From: Conexibacter sp. SYSU D00693
GTDB taxonomy: Bacteria > Actinomycetota > Thermoleophilia > Solirubrobacterales > Solirubrobacteraceae
Reading direction: 5' to 3'
DNA length: 64,000 nucleotides
Assembly: GCF_017084525.1 (NCBI RefSeq)
Contig: NZ_CP070950.1
Span: 1,984,001 to 2,048,000, forward strand
Shown: in pieces, positions 1-8,417 of the stretch
Numbering within the stretch: the first letter of the stretch is position 1
Layout: every line of letters starts with the position of its first letter
Position numbers and translations under genes: made by a program
Notes under the pieces: model-generated
The model's input: the letters and a program-made list of their open reading frames with translations, nothing else
Told to the model about the DNA's origin: nothing
Database searches by the model: none

Positions 1-1
1 G

Positions 2-1144
2 CGGGCGGCGCACGCCGTCGGCCCGCCCGACGACCAGGACCTGCTGGCCCGCATGGCCTGCAGCCAGCTCAAGGCGTCGGACCCCGTGCAGGCGATCCGG
101 ACGCTCGAGGGGGTCACGCCGCGATCGACCGTGGGTCGCCTCGCCCAGGCGCTCACCTACAGCGCCGCGGCGGCCGTCGGCGTCTTCGGCGACCGCGACA
201 CCGCCGCGAGGATGGCCGACGAGGCCCACCGGCTCGCACTCGAGCTCGGCGACCCCGGCGCGATCCTCGACGCGACCTGGGCCCACGCGCTCGCTGCGCA
301 CGCCAAGGGCGAGCTGCCCCAGCGCCTGCGCGAGTACCTGCGCCAGACGAGCGCGCTGCCGGAGATCGCCACGCGGGTGTTCGACGGCCAGCTCTGCGTG
401 ACCGAGCGCATGCTCCACGGCGGCCTGCCCAACGAGGAGCTCATCGCGTTCGCCGACGGCCTCGCCGAGGAGGCGGCGCGGCTCGGCGCCGCCCGGGGGC
501 ACGCCTTCGCCCTCACCCTGCGCGGCGAGGCCGGGCTCCTGGCGGGACGGCTCGAGCGGGCCGAGCGGGACTTCGTCGACGGCGCCCGCGAGCACGGGGC
601 GATCGGCGCGCTCGCCGGGGAGGCGCTGTCGCTCGTGGGCCGCGCGCAGGTCGCCGTCGCCCAGGGCCGCCACCGTCACGCGCGGCCGTTCCTGGACGAC
701 GCGCTGCTCATGGCGCGCGAGTCCGAGGTCGGCCACCACACCCTCGACCGCGTCTTCGGCGCCATGGTCGAGGCCACGCCGGACCCCGACCAGGCGCTCG
801 CGGTGCTGGCGGAGGCCGAGACCGCCGTGGTCGGGCCGGCCGAGACCTGCCCGACCTGCCGGATCGCCTACGTCGTGCCCGCCGCCATCGCGGCCGCGAA
901 GGCCGGCGACCTCGAGCGCGCGCTGCGCTACCGCGAGGACGTGCGGGTGGCGATGGAGCACATCGCGCTGCCGCCCGCGTGGCACGCCGCGGCCGAGGAG
1001 GTCTACGGGCACTGCGCGCTGGCGGAGGGCCGCGAGGGCGAGGCCCGCGCGCACTTCGCCGCGGCCGCCGACGGCTTCCGGCACTGGGGCCAGCCGCTGG
1101 ACGCCGAGCGCTGCAGGGAACGCCTGGGGAACGCCGTCCGGTGA
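2..1144 (+). CDS. TPR-like helical repeat protein, C-terminal part (5' end outside window)
   Basis: The frame is already open at the left edge (R-A-A-H-A-V-G...), so the true start lies outside and about 380 residues are seen. The protein is alanine-, leucine- and arginine-rich, with repeated helix pairs of TPR style (for example AGRLERAERDFVDGARE and AKAGDLERALRYRED). This fits the C-terminal scaffold of a large ATPase or LuxR/BTAD-type regulator. A CPTC pair sits in the last third. No helix-turn-helix is visible at the C-terminus. The role is inferred from architecture only; it could equally be a stand-alone tetratricopeptide protein. The cupin gene follows after 41 bp. Confidence 0.7.
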   Translation, partial: RAAHAVGPPDDQDLLARMACSQLKASDPVQAIRTLEGVTPRSTVGRLAQALTYSAAAAVGVFGDRDTAARMADEAHRLALELGDPGAILDATWAHALAAHAKGELPQRLREYLRQTSALPEIATRVFDGQLCVTERMLHGGLPNEELIAFADGLAEEAARLGAARGHAFALTLRGEAGLLAGRLERAERDFVDGAREHGAIGALAGEALSLVGRAQVAVAQGRHRHARPFLDDALLMARESEVGHHTLDRVFGAMVEATPDPDQALAVLAEAETAVVGPAETCPTCRIAYVVPAAIAAAKAGDLERALRYREDVRVAMEHIALPPAWHAAAEEVYGHCALAEGREGEARAHFAAAADGFRHWGQPLDAERCRERLGNAVR

Positions 1145-1185
1145 GGCTGCGCGGCGTTTCCGTTCCCCCCGCCCTGGAGGCACCC

Positions 1186-1548
1186 ATGCAGCGCATCCCC
1201 CGTCAGGACGTCCCGGTCGCCATCGCCGACGGCGACCTCGAGGTCCGCGTCCTCGACCAGGCCGGCCTGATGGTCGGCTTCGTGAAGCTCCCCGCCGGCG
1301 CCGACCTGCGCCCGGCGACCGTCGGCCTGCCCGACGACCTCTGCCCGTGCCCGCACTGGGGCTACGTCCTCAAGGGCAGGGTCCGCATGCACACGACCGA
1401 CGGCCACCAGGACTTCGCGGCCGGCGAGGCCTTCTACTGGGCGCCGGGCCACGCACCCGAGGCGCTCGAGGACAGCGAGTACGTGGACTTCTCGCCGACG
1501 CACGAGTTCCAGAAGGTGCTGGACCACCTCACGGGGGCGGCCGCCTGA
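1186..1548 (+). CDS. Small cupin-domain protein
   Basis: A 120-residue single-domain cupin. The core GYVLKGRVRMHTTDG...FAAGEAFYWAPGHAPEA is the usual beta-barrel layout, with the second cupin motif G-x5-Y/P-x-G-H. A cluster CPCPHWGYVL lies where the first metal-binding histidine motif would be. ATG at 1186 was chosen because a strong purine-rich site (ctggagg) precedes it by 5 bases; the longer frame upstream overlaps the previous gene and has no such site. Substrate unknown. It may be a sensor or a small metal-dependent enzyme. Confidence 0.8.
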   Translation: MQRIPRQDVPVAIADGDLEVRVLDQAGLMVGFVKLPAGADLRPATVGLPDDLCPCPHWGYVLKGRVRMHTTDGHQDFAAGEAFYWAPGHAPEALEDSEYVDFSPTHEFQKVLDHLTGAAA

Positions 1549-1563
1549 CGGCGGCCGGGTGCG

Positions 1564-1587
1564 GGCGGGCCGCGCCGGCGGCCCGCC
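1564..1587 (+). terminator. GC-rich hairpin after the cupin gene
   Basis: A perfect 10-bp inverted repeat (ggcgggccgc / gcggcccgcc) with a 4-base loop starts 16 bases after the cupin stop. There is no T-run, as is common in very GC-rich actinobacteria. It lies between the cupin gene and the convergent PucR-type gene, so it could serve as a terminator. Confidence 0.45.
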
Positions 1588-1810
1588 GCGCCCGCTGACG
1601 GCGCCGCGTCGACCGCGACCGCCGGGCAGGGCCGTGGGCCGGCGGTCCTTGCGGCGCCGTGCGCACCCCCACGGTGGCCGGGCTCCTCGACCACCCGGAG
1701 CTCGGCAAGCGCATCGCGCGCGCCTACCCCGAGCGCCGCGGCGCGCGACTGACCCGCCGGCCCGGACGCCCGGCCAGGGGCGGGCGGCTGCCGCCCTCGA
1801 GGCCCGGTCC

Positions 1811-3121
1811 CTACGCCCCGGGCTCCAGCACCGCGCTCCCGAGGACGTCGGCCAGCCGCAGCGCGAGGGCGAGGTCGGACCCGGCGCGCAGGACGTCGCG
1901 ACCCAGCAGCTCCGTGCAGGCGGCCACGCGGTTGCTGACCGTGTTCGGGTGCACCGCCAGGCGGTGCGCGGCGGCGCTGCGGCTGCCGTGCTCCTCGAGG
2001 TAGGCCCTGAGCGTGTCCCGCAGCCGGGCGTGTTCCTGCGTGCCGCCGGCCAGCGGGCCGAGCTGGCGCCCCACGAAGCGCCGTGCGCGCTCGAGGTCAC
2101 CGCTGACGAGGGAGATCAGCTCGACGTCGCGGTAGCGGACGACGGCGCCCACACGGCCTGCGGCGAGCAGTGCCACCCGCGCGGCCTCCGAGGCCTCGCG
2201 GTGTGAGTCGCGGAACCCGTCGAGGCCGGGCTGCGGCTCCCCGACGGCGACCGACACCGACTCGGGCCGGCGCCGGCCGACGGCGTCGCTGACCCGCTCG
2301 ACGTCGAGCGGTCCGTCGCTCGCCGCCCACGCCCACAGCAGGCCCCCGCCGACCGGGACCTTGAGGGCCTTCGGGGCGTCCACCGACGCCGCGATCGCAT
2401 CGGCGAGGTCGTTGAGCTCGGCGAGCGCCCGCGGGCGGCTCGACGGCGCCCGCGACCAGACGACGAGGCCCAGGTGGGTCCGGCGCAGCTCGTAGCCGAT
2501 CGCGCGGCTGACCGCGTCGGCGTCCGTCGCGTCCCCCTCGAGGATCGCGCGCACGGTCGCCACGCGGGTCGCCTGCGCACTGCCGACCGCGGCCGCCTGG
2601 GCCTGCTCGTGCTCGTCGGAGAGCCGGCGCACCAGCACGTCCAGCCAGCGGAAGGTCAGCTCCTGGGCCGACCGCAGCGTCTCGGCGAGCACCTCGGCCG
2701 GGAGGGGCTGGGCGGCGAGCTCGCGGTTCCACGCGTCGAGGAAGGCGTGGTGCCCGAAGTGGCACGCTCGCAGCACCGGCTCCAGGCTCCGGCCCGAGCG
2801 GGCGAGGCCTCGAGCGGCCGCGATCGCCTCGGGCGCCGGTCGGATCGCCTCGAGCGGCTCTCCGCGCTGCAGCGTGCGCAGGAAGTCGAGGAGGTGCATG
2901 CGGGCGCCGGACCGCAGCTCCTCGTGCGTCTGCGGGTCGTCGGGCAGCTCCCGGACCTCGCCCTGTGCGTCGTCGGCGACCCGCTGCGCGATCTCATCCG
3001 CACGCTGCTCGATCGCGCGTGCCGCCCGGCGCAGCGCCTCGGCTGCGGCCTCCGAGCGAGGCCTCGATCCTGCCGGGGACGAGCGCATGGGACGAGCATG
3101 ACCGCTCACGGAGGTCGTCAT
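1811..3121 (-). CDS. PucR/CdaR-type transcriptional regulator
   Basis: 436 residues. The C-terminal HTH_30-type domain reads LRDTLRAYLEEHGSRSAAAHRL then AVHPNTVSNRVAACTELLG. It is preceded by a GGDEF-like regulatory region (about residues 175-310) and an N-terminal helical domain. This is the layout of PucR/CdaR regulators, which often control the catabolic genes beside them. It is the last gene of the minus-strand operon, 32 bp after the acyl-CoA synthetase, so it is the best candidate regulator of the nitrilase operon and perhaps of the divergent homogentisate operon. ATG at 3121 (MTTSVSGHAR) was chosen; an ATG three codons upstream is also possible. Confidence 0.88.
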   Translation of the reverse strand: MTTSVSGHARPMRSSPAGSRPRSEAAAEALRRAARAIEQRADEIAQRVADDAQGEVRELPDDPQTHEELRSGARMHLLDFLRTLQRGEPLEAIRPAPEAIAAARGLARSGRSLEPVLRACHFGHHAFLDAWNRELAAQPLPAEVLAETLRSAQELTFRWLDVLVRRLSDEHEQAQAAAVGSAQATRVATVRAILEGDATDADAVSRAIGYELRRTHLGLVVWSRAPSSRPRALAELNDLADAIAASVDAPKALKVPVGGGLLWAWAASDGPLDVERVSDAVGRRRPESVSVAVGEPQPGLDGFRDSHREASEAARVALLAAGRVGAVVRYRDVELISLVSGDLERARRFVGRQLGPLAGGTQEHARLRDTLRAYLEEHGSRSAAAHRLAVHPNTVSNRVAACTELLGRDVLRAGSDLALALRLADVLGSAVLEPGA

Positions 3122-3153
3122 GCGGGGCATCGACGGCGTCGGCGATGGCGCCG

Positions 3154-4662
3154 CTAGGGCGCGGCGCTCGCCCGGCGGTCCTCGAGGAGCAGGTGCTTGC
3201 GCAGCTTGCCGGTGTCCTCGCGCGGCATCCGGCGGACGAACTCCACGCTCCGGGGGCACTTGTAGCTGGCCATCCGCTGCCGGCAGAAGGCGATGAGCTC
3301 GGCCTCGAGCCACGAGCCCGCCAGAGCCATGTCGGTCGGCTGCACCACCGCCTTGACCTCCTCGCCCATCTCCGGGTGGCTGATCCCCACCACCGCCGCA
3401 TCGTCGACGTGCGGGTGCTCGGCGAGGAGGTCCTCGACCTCCTTGGGGTAGACGTTGACCCCGCCGGTGATGATCACGTGGGCCTGGCGGTCGGCGAGGT
3501 ACAGGTAGCCGTCCTCGTCGAGGTGGCCCATGTCGCCCATGGTCGTCCAGCCCGACGGGTGACGGGAGGCCGCGGTCTGCTCCGGCGCGTTGAGGTACTC
3601 GAACGCGTTGCCGCCTTCGAAGAACACCTTGCCGACCTCGCCCGCGGGCAGGTCCCGCCCGGCCTCGTCGACGATGTGCACGCGCCCGATGACCGCCCGC
3701 CCGACGGTCCCCGGCCGGTGCAGCCAGTCCTCGGAGGTCGCGGCGACGAACCCGTTGCGCTCGGTGCCCGCGTAGTACTCGTGGACGATCGGACCGAGCC
3801 ATTCGATGGCGGCCTCCTTGACCGCGGGTGGGCACGGCGCACCCGCATGCACCACGCACCGCAGCGAGCGCAGGTCGTACCTGGCACGCACGCTCGGATC
3901 GAGCGCCAGCAGGCGGACGAGCATCGTCGGCACGACCTGGGTGTGGGTCACGCGATGGCGTTCGACGGCGCGCAGGAACTCCTCGGCGTCGAAGCGGTCG
4001 AGCACCACGACGGCAGCTCCGCAGCGCAGCGCCGACATCGAGAACCGGAAGGGGGCGGCGTGGTAGAGCGGCGCGGCCGACAGGTAGACGCTCGACCCGT
4101 GCACCCCGTAGAGCGGACCGACCAGCCGGTCGAAGGCCGTCGGCGAGCCCGGCGGCGCGTCCGGGAGCGGGAACCTCACGCCCTTCGGCCGGCCGGTCGT
4201 GCCGGCGGAGTAGAGCAGGTCGATGCCCTGGGCCTCGTCGTCGACGGGATGCTCCGGTCGCCCGGCCACGGCCACGTCGTAGGCCTCGAACCCGTCGGCG
4301 GCCGGGCCGCACACCAAGCGGGTCTCGAGCGCGGGCGCCTGCGCCGCCGCAGGCACCGCCACCTCGGCCATCCGCGGTGTCGTGACCAGCGCCCGCGCCG
4401 CGCAGTCGGCGAGGACATAGGCCACCTCGGCCGGTCGCAGGCGCGTGCTGATGGCCGTGTAGTAGAGCCCCGTCCGCTGCGCGGCCCATGCGACCTCGAG
4501 GAAGCGCGGATGGTTCTCCATGAGGATCGCGATCCCGTCGCCGGTCTGCAGACCACGGCTGCGCAGGAGGTGCGCCAGCCGGTTGGACCGCCGGTCGAGG
4601 GCATCGTGGGAGACGGACTCGCCCGTGGCCGCCATCACGTAGGCCAGGCCGGTGCGCCTCAT
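3154..4662 (-). CDS. AMP-dependent acyl/aryl-CoA synthetase (ANL superfamily)
   Basis: 502 residues, full length for the family. Visible motifs: P-loop YSAGTTGRPKG (151-161), EYYAGTERNGF (A5 region), GDMGHLDEDGYLYLADR with the hinge aspartate, and the C-terminal acylation lysine in REDTGKLRK. It activates a carboxylic acid to its CoA thioester through an acyl-adenylate. Its ATG overlaps the stop of the upstream dehydrogenase (ATGA), so translation is probably coupled. In context the substrate is likely an aromatic or branched acid made by the nitrilase or dehydrogenases; the sequence alone does not settle it. Confidence 0.92.
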   Translation of the reverse strand: MRRTGLAYVMAATGESVSHDALDRRSNRLAHLLRSRGLQTGDGIAILMENHPRFLEVAWAAQRTGLYYTAISTRLRPAEVAYVLADCAARALVTTPRMAEVAVPAAAQAPALETRLVCGPAADGFEAYDVAVAGRPEHPVDDEAQGIDLLYSAGTTGRPKGVRFPLPDAPPGSPTAFDRLVGPLYGVHGSSVYLSAAPLYHAAPFRFSMSALRCGAAVVVLDRFDAEEFLRAVERHRVTHTQVVPTMLVRLLALDPSVRARYDLRSLRCVVHAGAPCPPAVKEAAIEWLGPIVHEYYAGTERNGFVAATSEDWLHRPGTVGRAVIGRVHIVDEAGRDLPAGEVGKVFFEGGNAFEYLNAPEQTAASRHPSGWTTMGDMGHLDEDGYLYLADRQAHVIITGGVNVYPKEVEDLLAEHPHVDDAAVVGISHPEMGEEVKAVVQPTDMALAGSWLEAELIAFCRQRMASYKCPRSVEFVRRMPREDTGKLRKHLLLEDRRASAAP

Positions 4663-5756
4663 GCGTCGACGAGCAGGACGGGCTTGACGACCTCGCCGCG
4701 CACCGCGGCCCCCTCCGCGTCGTTGATCGCCGAGAGGGGGAACGTCTCGACCAGGCAGTCGAAGGGGAAGCGACCCTGGCGCCACAGCTCGACGAGCTGC
4801 GGGACGAACACCCGCGGGACGACGCCGCCCTCGATGATCCCCATCACCGTCCGTCCTACGGCGAGGGCGCGACGGCCGAGCGTCAGGTCGCCGGTCGGGA
4901 TCCCGACCAGGCCGCAGACGCCCCGCGGCGTCAGCGACGCCACGGCGTCCGCGGCCACGGACGGGATGCCGGTCGTGTCCAGGGCGAAGTCGAAGCCGCC
5001 GGTGAGGCCCCGCAGCTGATCGACGAGATCGGGGGCCGCCGGGTCCATGGACCGGTGCGCGCCGACCCGCTCCGCGAGCGCGCGACGGCCCGCCCGCGGC
5101 TCGACGGCGACGACGGCGGCCGCCCCCGCGAGCTTGGCCGCCATGACCGCGGAGAGCCCCACCGCGCCTGCGCCGAAGACGACGACGTTCGCCCCCGCGG
5201 GCACGCGGAGCGCCTCGAGGACCGCCCCCGCCCCCGTCTGCACGCCGCAGCCCAGCGGGCCCAGCAGCTCGAGCGGGACGTCGGGTCCCACGGGCACGAC
5301 GTTGCGCGCCGCCACGACCGCGTGGGCCGCGAACGACGACTGACCGAACCACCGGTTGGCCACGGGTGCGTGCGCCCCGTCGACCATGGTCGTGGCGCCG
5401 TCCACGGCTCGCCCGGTGAGGTTGCGCTCGAAGAAGCTGTCGCAGGTCGACGGGCTCCCGGCCAGGCACCCGCGACAGCCGGCGCACGAGTCGAAGCTCA
5501 GCACCACGTGGTCGCCCACCCGGGGTTCAGCGACCCCCGGGCCGACCGCCTCGACCACCCCGGCGCCTTCGTGACCGGCCACCAGCGGGAACGAGACCGG
5601 TGCCTGCGGGCGGCGCGGGAACAGGTCGGTGTGGCAGAGGCCGACGCCCACCACGCGGACGAGCACCTCGCCCGCGGCAGGCTCCTCGAGGCGCACGTCC
5701 TCGAGCGCGAACGGCTGGTCGGGCCCCCGCAGCACGGCGGCGCGCGTGCGGATCAT
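4659..5756 (-). CDS. Zinc-dependent alcohol dehydrogenase (MDR family, aryl-alcohol type)
   Basis: 365 residues. Catalytic zinc ligands are C41 (GLCHTDL) and H62-E63 (GHEGAG), with a further cysteine in PLGCGVQTGAG. The structural zinc site is C91, C94, C97 and C105 (CAGCRGC...STC). A Rossmann motif GAGAVGLSAV follows. The pattern is that of class III-like and benzyl/aryl-alcohol dehydrogenases, which oxidise a primary alcohol to an aldehyde with NAD. It sits between P450 and acyl-CoA synthetase with 4-bp ATGA overlaps on both sides. The P450 product alcohol is a plausible substrate (inference). Confidence 0.92.
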   Translation of the reverse strand: MIRTRAAVLRGPDQPFALEDVRLEEPAAGEVLVRVVGVGLCHTDLFPRRPQAPVSFPLVAGHEGAGVVEAVGPGVAEPRVGDHVVLSFDSCAGCRGCLAGSPSTCDSFFERNLTGRAVDGATTMVDGAHAPVANRWFGQSSFAAHAVVAARNVVPVGPDVPLELLGPLGCGVQTGAGAVLEALRVPAGANVVVFGAGAVGLSAVMAAKLAGAAAVVAVEPRAGRRALAERVGAHRSMDPAAPDLVDQLRGLTGGFDFALDTTGIPSVAADAVASLTPRGVCGLVGIPTGDLTLGRRALAVGRTVMGIIEGGVVPRVFVPQLVELWRQGRFPFDCLVETFPLSAINDAEGAAVRGEVVKPVLLVDA

Positions 5757-7015
5757 CGGAGCTCGTAGCGGACGGGCAGCCGCTTGAGGCCGCCGACGAA
5801 CAGCGTGTGGACGCGGGCGGGCGGTCCCGCGAGCTCGATGCTCGCCAGTCGGGGCAGGAGCTCCCCGAAGAACTCGCGCAGCTCCATGCGCGCGAGCTGG
5901 GCACCGAGGCAGGCGTGGATGCCCGACCCGAAGGCGCGGTGGCGGTTGGGCCTGCGCGCGACGTCGAACTCGTCCGGGCGCTCGAAGACCTCCTCGTCGC
6001 GGTTGGCCGACGGGTAGCAGAGCGTCACCGCCTCGCCGGCGCGGATCGTCACACCGCGCAGGGTGTAGTCCTCGGTGGCGGTGCGCACGAACTGCTTGAC
6101 CGGTGAGACCCACCGCAGCATCTCGTCGACGGCCGTCGGGAGGAGCTCCGGCTCGGCACGCAGGCGCGCGAGCTGGTCTGGGTGCTCCAGGAGCGCCAGC
6201 AGGCCGCCCGAGAGCGTCGAGCTGGTGGTGTCGTGCCCCGCCGTGGCGATGAGCACGTAGTAGGACATCACCGCCATGTCGTCGAGCGGCCGCCCGTCGA
6301 CCTTCGCGTTGGCGATGACGGACGCGAGGTCTTCGGTCGGCGTGCGCCTGCGGTCGGCCGCGAGCTGCGAGAAGTACGCGAAGAAGTCCTCGAAGACCGC
6401 GAGGCGCTCCTCCGCCGACGCGCTGCGCCGCAGCTCGGGGTCCTGCTCGCCGAACATCTGCTGGGTGAGGCCCAGCATGCGCTCGAAGTCCGACTCGGGG
6501 AGGCCCAGGACCGAGAGGATCACCTGCAGCGGGTAGTGCATCGCGACGTCACGGACGACGTCGCACTCACCGGGCATCTCGGCCATCCGGGCCACGGCGC
6601 TCCGCGCCAGGTGGCCGACGCGCTCGTGGATGCGCGCCAGCCCGCGCGGCTGGAACCACGCCTGCGTGATCGCCCGGTGCGCGCGGTGCTCGGGCTCGTC
6701 CATGTGCACCAGCGAGCGGATCGGCGAGCCGCGCTGTGCCCGGAGGTGGTCGGCCTCGGCGGACTGGAGGATCGGCCGAGGGGCGTTGATGAAGACGTCG
6801 TTGCGGGCCTCGACCTCGGTCAGGTCGGCGTGCTTGGTGATCGCCCAGAACGGGTTGAAGCCCGGCGCCTCCACCCGGTGCACGGGAGACTCGCGCCGCA
6901 GCAGCGTGAAGACCTCGTGCAACAGACGCTCGTCGGCGTAGGTCGCGGGGTCCGTGAGTAGCCGCCCTGCCTCCTCCGGGCGCTGCACCGTCATGGTCGT
7001 GCTAGCCGCGGACAT
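5753..7015 (-). CDS. Cytochrome P450
   Basis: 420 residues, a soluble bacterial class I-type P450. I-helix oxygen-binding motif AGHDTT (259-264), ExxR with E298 and R301, and haem-binding loop FGSGIHACLG with Cys369. ATG at 7015 (MSAASTTMTV) follows a gggagagg ribosome site and overlaps the end of the HpaB-like gene by 14 bp. Longer in-frame starts lie inside that gene. No ferredoxin or ferredoxin reductase gene is nearby, so electrons must come from elsewhere. Probably hydroxylates an aromatic or aliphatic substrate of this operon. Confidence 0.93.
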   Translation of the reverse strand: MSAASTTMTVQRPEEAGRLLTDPATYADERLLHEVFTLLRRESPVHRVEAPGFNPFWAITKHADLTEVEARNDVFINAPRPILQSAEADHLRAQRGSPIRSLVHMDEPEHRAHRAITQAWFQPRGLARIHERVGHLARSAVARMAEMPGECDVVRDVAMHYPLQVILSVLGLPESDFERMLGLTQQMFGEQDPELRRSASAEERLAVFEDFFAYFSQLAADRRRTPTEDLASVIANAKVDGRPLDDMAVMSYYVLIATAGHDTTSSTLSGGLLALLEHPDQLARLRAEPELLPTAVDEMLRWVSPVKQFVRTATEDYTLRGVTIRAGEAVTLCYPSANRDEEVFERPDEFDVARRPNRHRAFGSGIHACLGAQLARMELREFFGELLPRLASIELAGPPARVHTLFVGGLKRLPVRYELR

Positions 7016-8417
7016 GTCCCTCTCCCATCCCGGCGACCCCGAGGGCCAGGGCCTTCGCGGCGTCGAGGTCGTAGTGCTTGCGAACGACGAGCTGCTGCGC
7101 GAGGAGGCCGCCCCCGGACTGCACGTGGGTGACGGCGTTCCACCCGCCGAAGGCATCGGCGGTCACGTCGCGGATGGCGTGGAACAGGCGCAGGCGGTGC
7201 TCGCCGTCGGCCGCGGACGTCGCGAGGTACTTGCGCACCCACGGCCCGACCTCCGGGTCGTCGAGGTCGGCGAGGGTGGGCGCGGTCACCACCGCACCGC
7301 CGGCGATGTCGTGCAGGTGGCGGACGAGCACCTCGTGATGCGTCGCGCCGTAGAACTTCGCCGCGTTCGTGCGCAGGTCGTCGGGGTACAGGTAGCCGTC
7401 CGGCGTCGACTGCGCCCGCGCGATCGCCGCCTCGAGCCCCGCGCGCACGAGCGTGGCGTGGATGATCATCTCGGAGATCTTCAGCCGCACGTGGGGCACG
7501 CGGTCCAGGCCGTTGGCCTCCGCGATCAGCTGGGCGAGCCCGACCAGCACGTCGGCCTGCCACGCCATGGCGTTCGTGCCGCTCAGCCGCTCCCACAGTC
7601 CCAGCGCATGGGCGAAGGTCGCTGAGTGCTCGACCTGGCCGTCGATGAAGACGCGGTCCCAGGGGACGAGGACGTCGTCGAAGACGACCATCGCGTCGGG
7701 CATGTTCAGGACCCGGGAGTACGGGAAGTGGCGGTCGTCCTCGGCCGCCGGCGCGTAGCTGCTGGCGATCACCGACACCCCCTCCGACGCGATCGGGACC
7801 GCACACGCCACCGCGTAGTCCTCCTCCCCCTGCTTCATCTGCTTGGTGGGCATCACGAGGAGGTCGTGGCAGAGCGGCCCGCCCGTGATGTGGAGCTTGG
7901 CACCGCGCACGACGATGCCGTCCGAGCGCCGGTCCACCACTCGCAGGTAGGCGTCGGGGTCGCCCTGGTCCCCGGGCCGTCGCACCCGGTCGCCCTTGGC
8001 GTCGGTGATGCAGAACGTGATCCGCACGTCGTCGCGCAGCGCGGCGTCGCGGTAGGCCGTGATCCGCGCGGCGCGGTCGGGATGCGTCCGGCCGACCTCC
8101 GGCGCCACCGAGTGCAGGGTCATCATCGACTGGTAGGTGATGGCGGTCAGCGGGTCCACCGTGCGCAGGAGTGCCGCCTGCTCGTGCAGGCGCTCCACCG
8201 TCCGCGGCCCCTCCATCAGCGGGTTGGTCGCGCCCGGCCGCGCGTCGTGGTGGCGGTCGTAGCCGCGGGCGATCCAGTCGATGGCACGCGAGAACGCGCG
8301 CTCGCCCTCGAGGTCGTCGATCCGGCGCCCGTGCAGGACGACGCGGCGCCCGTCGCGCAGCGAGGCGCGGTACCCACTGCCGGTGAGCATCCCGGGCCGC
8401 CTGGTGGTCTCCTGCAT
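7002..8417 (-). CDS. HpaB / 4-hydroxybutyryl-CoA dehydratase superfamily flavoenzyme
   Basis: 471 residues with family landmarks NPLMEGPRTVERLHEQA, VRGAKLHITGGPLCHDLL, PWDRVFIDGQVEHS, DIAGGAVVTAPTLADLDDPEVG and a C-terminal FGGWNAVTHVQSGGG. The superfamily contains FADH2-dependent 4-hydroxyphenylacetate 3-monooxygenases and the FAD/4Fe4S 4-hydroxybutyryl-CoA dehydratases. The cysteine set needed for a 4Fe4S centre is not evident, which favours a monooxygenase. No HpaC-type flavin reductase gene is nearby. Start and upstream stop overlap by one base. The position among arylacetate-type genes suggests aromatic ring hydroxylation (inference). Confidence 0.85.
   Translation of the reverse strand: MQETTRRPGMLTGSGYRASLRDGRRVVLHGRRIDDLEGERAFSRAIDWIARGYDRHHDARPGATNPLMEGPRTVERLHEQAALLRTVDPLTAITYQSMMTLHSVAPEVGRTHPDRAARITAYRDAALRDDVRITFCITDAKGDRVRRPGDQGDPDAYLRVVDRRSDGIVVRGAKLHITGGPLCHDLLVMPTKQMKQGEEDYAVACAVPIASEGVSVIASSYAPAAEDDRHFPYSRVLNMPDAMVVFDDVLVPWDRVFIDGQVEHSATFAHALGLWERLSGTNAMAWQADVLVGLAQLIAEANGLDRVPHVRLKISEMIIHATLVRAGLEAAIARAQSTPDGYLYPDDLRTNAAKFYGATHHEVLVRHLHDIAGGAVVTAPTLADLDDPEVGPWVRKYLATSAADGEHRLRLFHAIRDVTADAFGGWNAVTHVQSGGGLLAQQLVVRKHYDLDAAKALALGVAGMGEGHVRG

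Noticed and set aside
1659-2003. Short plus-strand frame starting RTPTVAGLLDHPELGKRIA
   Set aside because: The opening vaguely recalls PucR N-termini, but the frame runs antisense through the real PucR-type gene and has no ribosome site.
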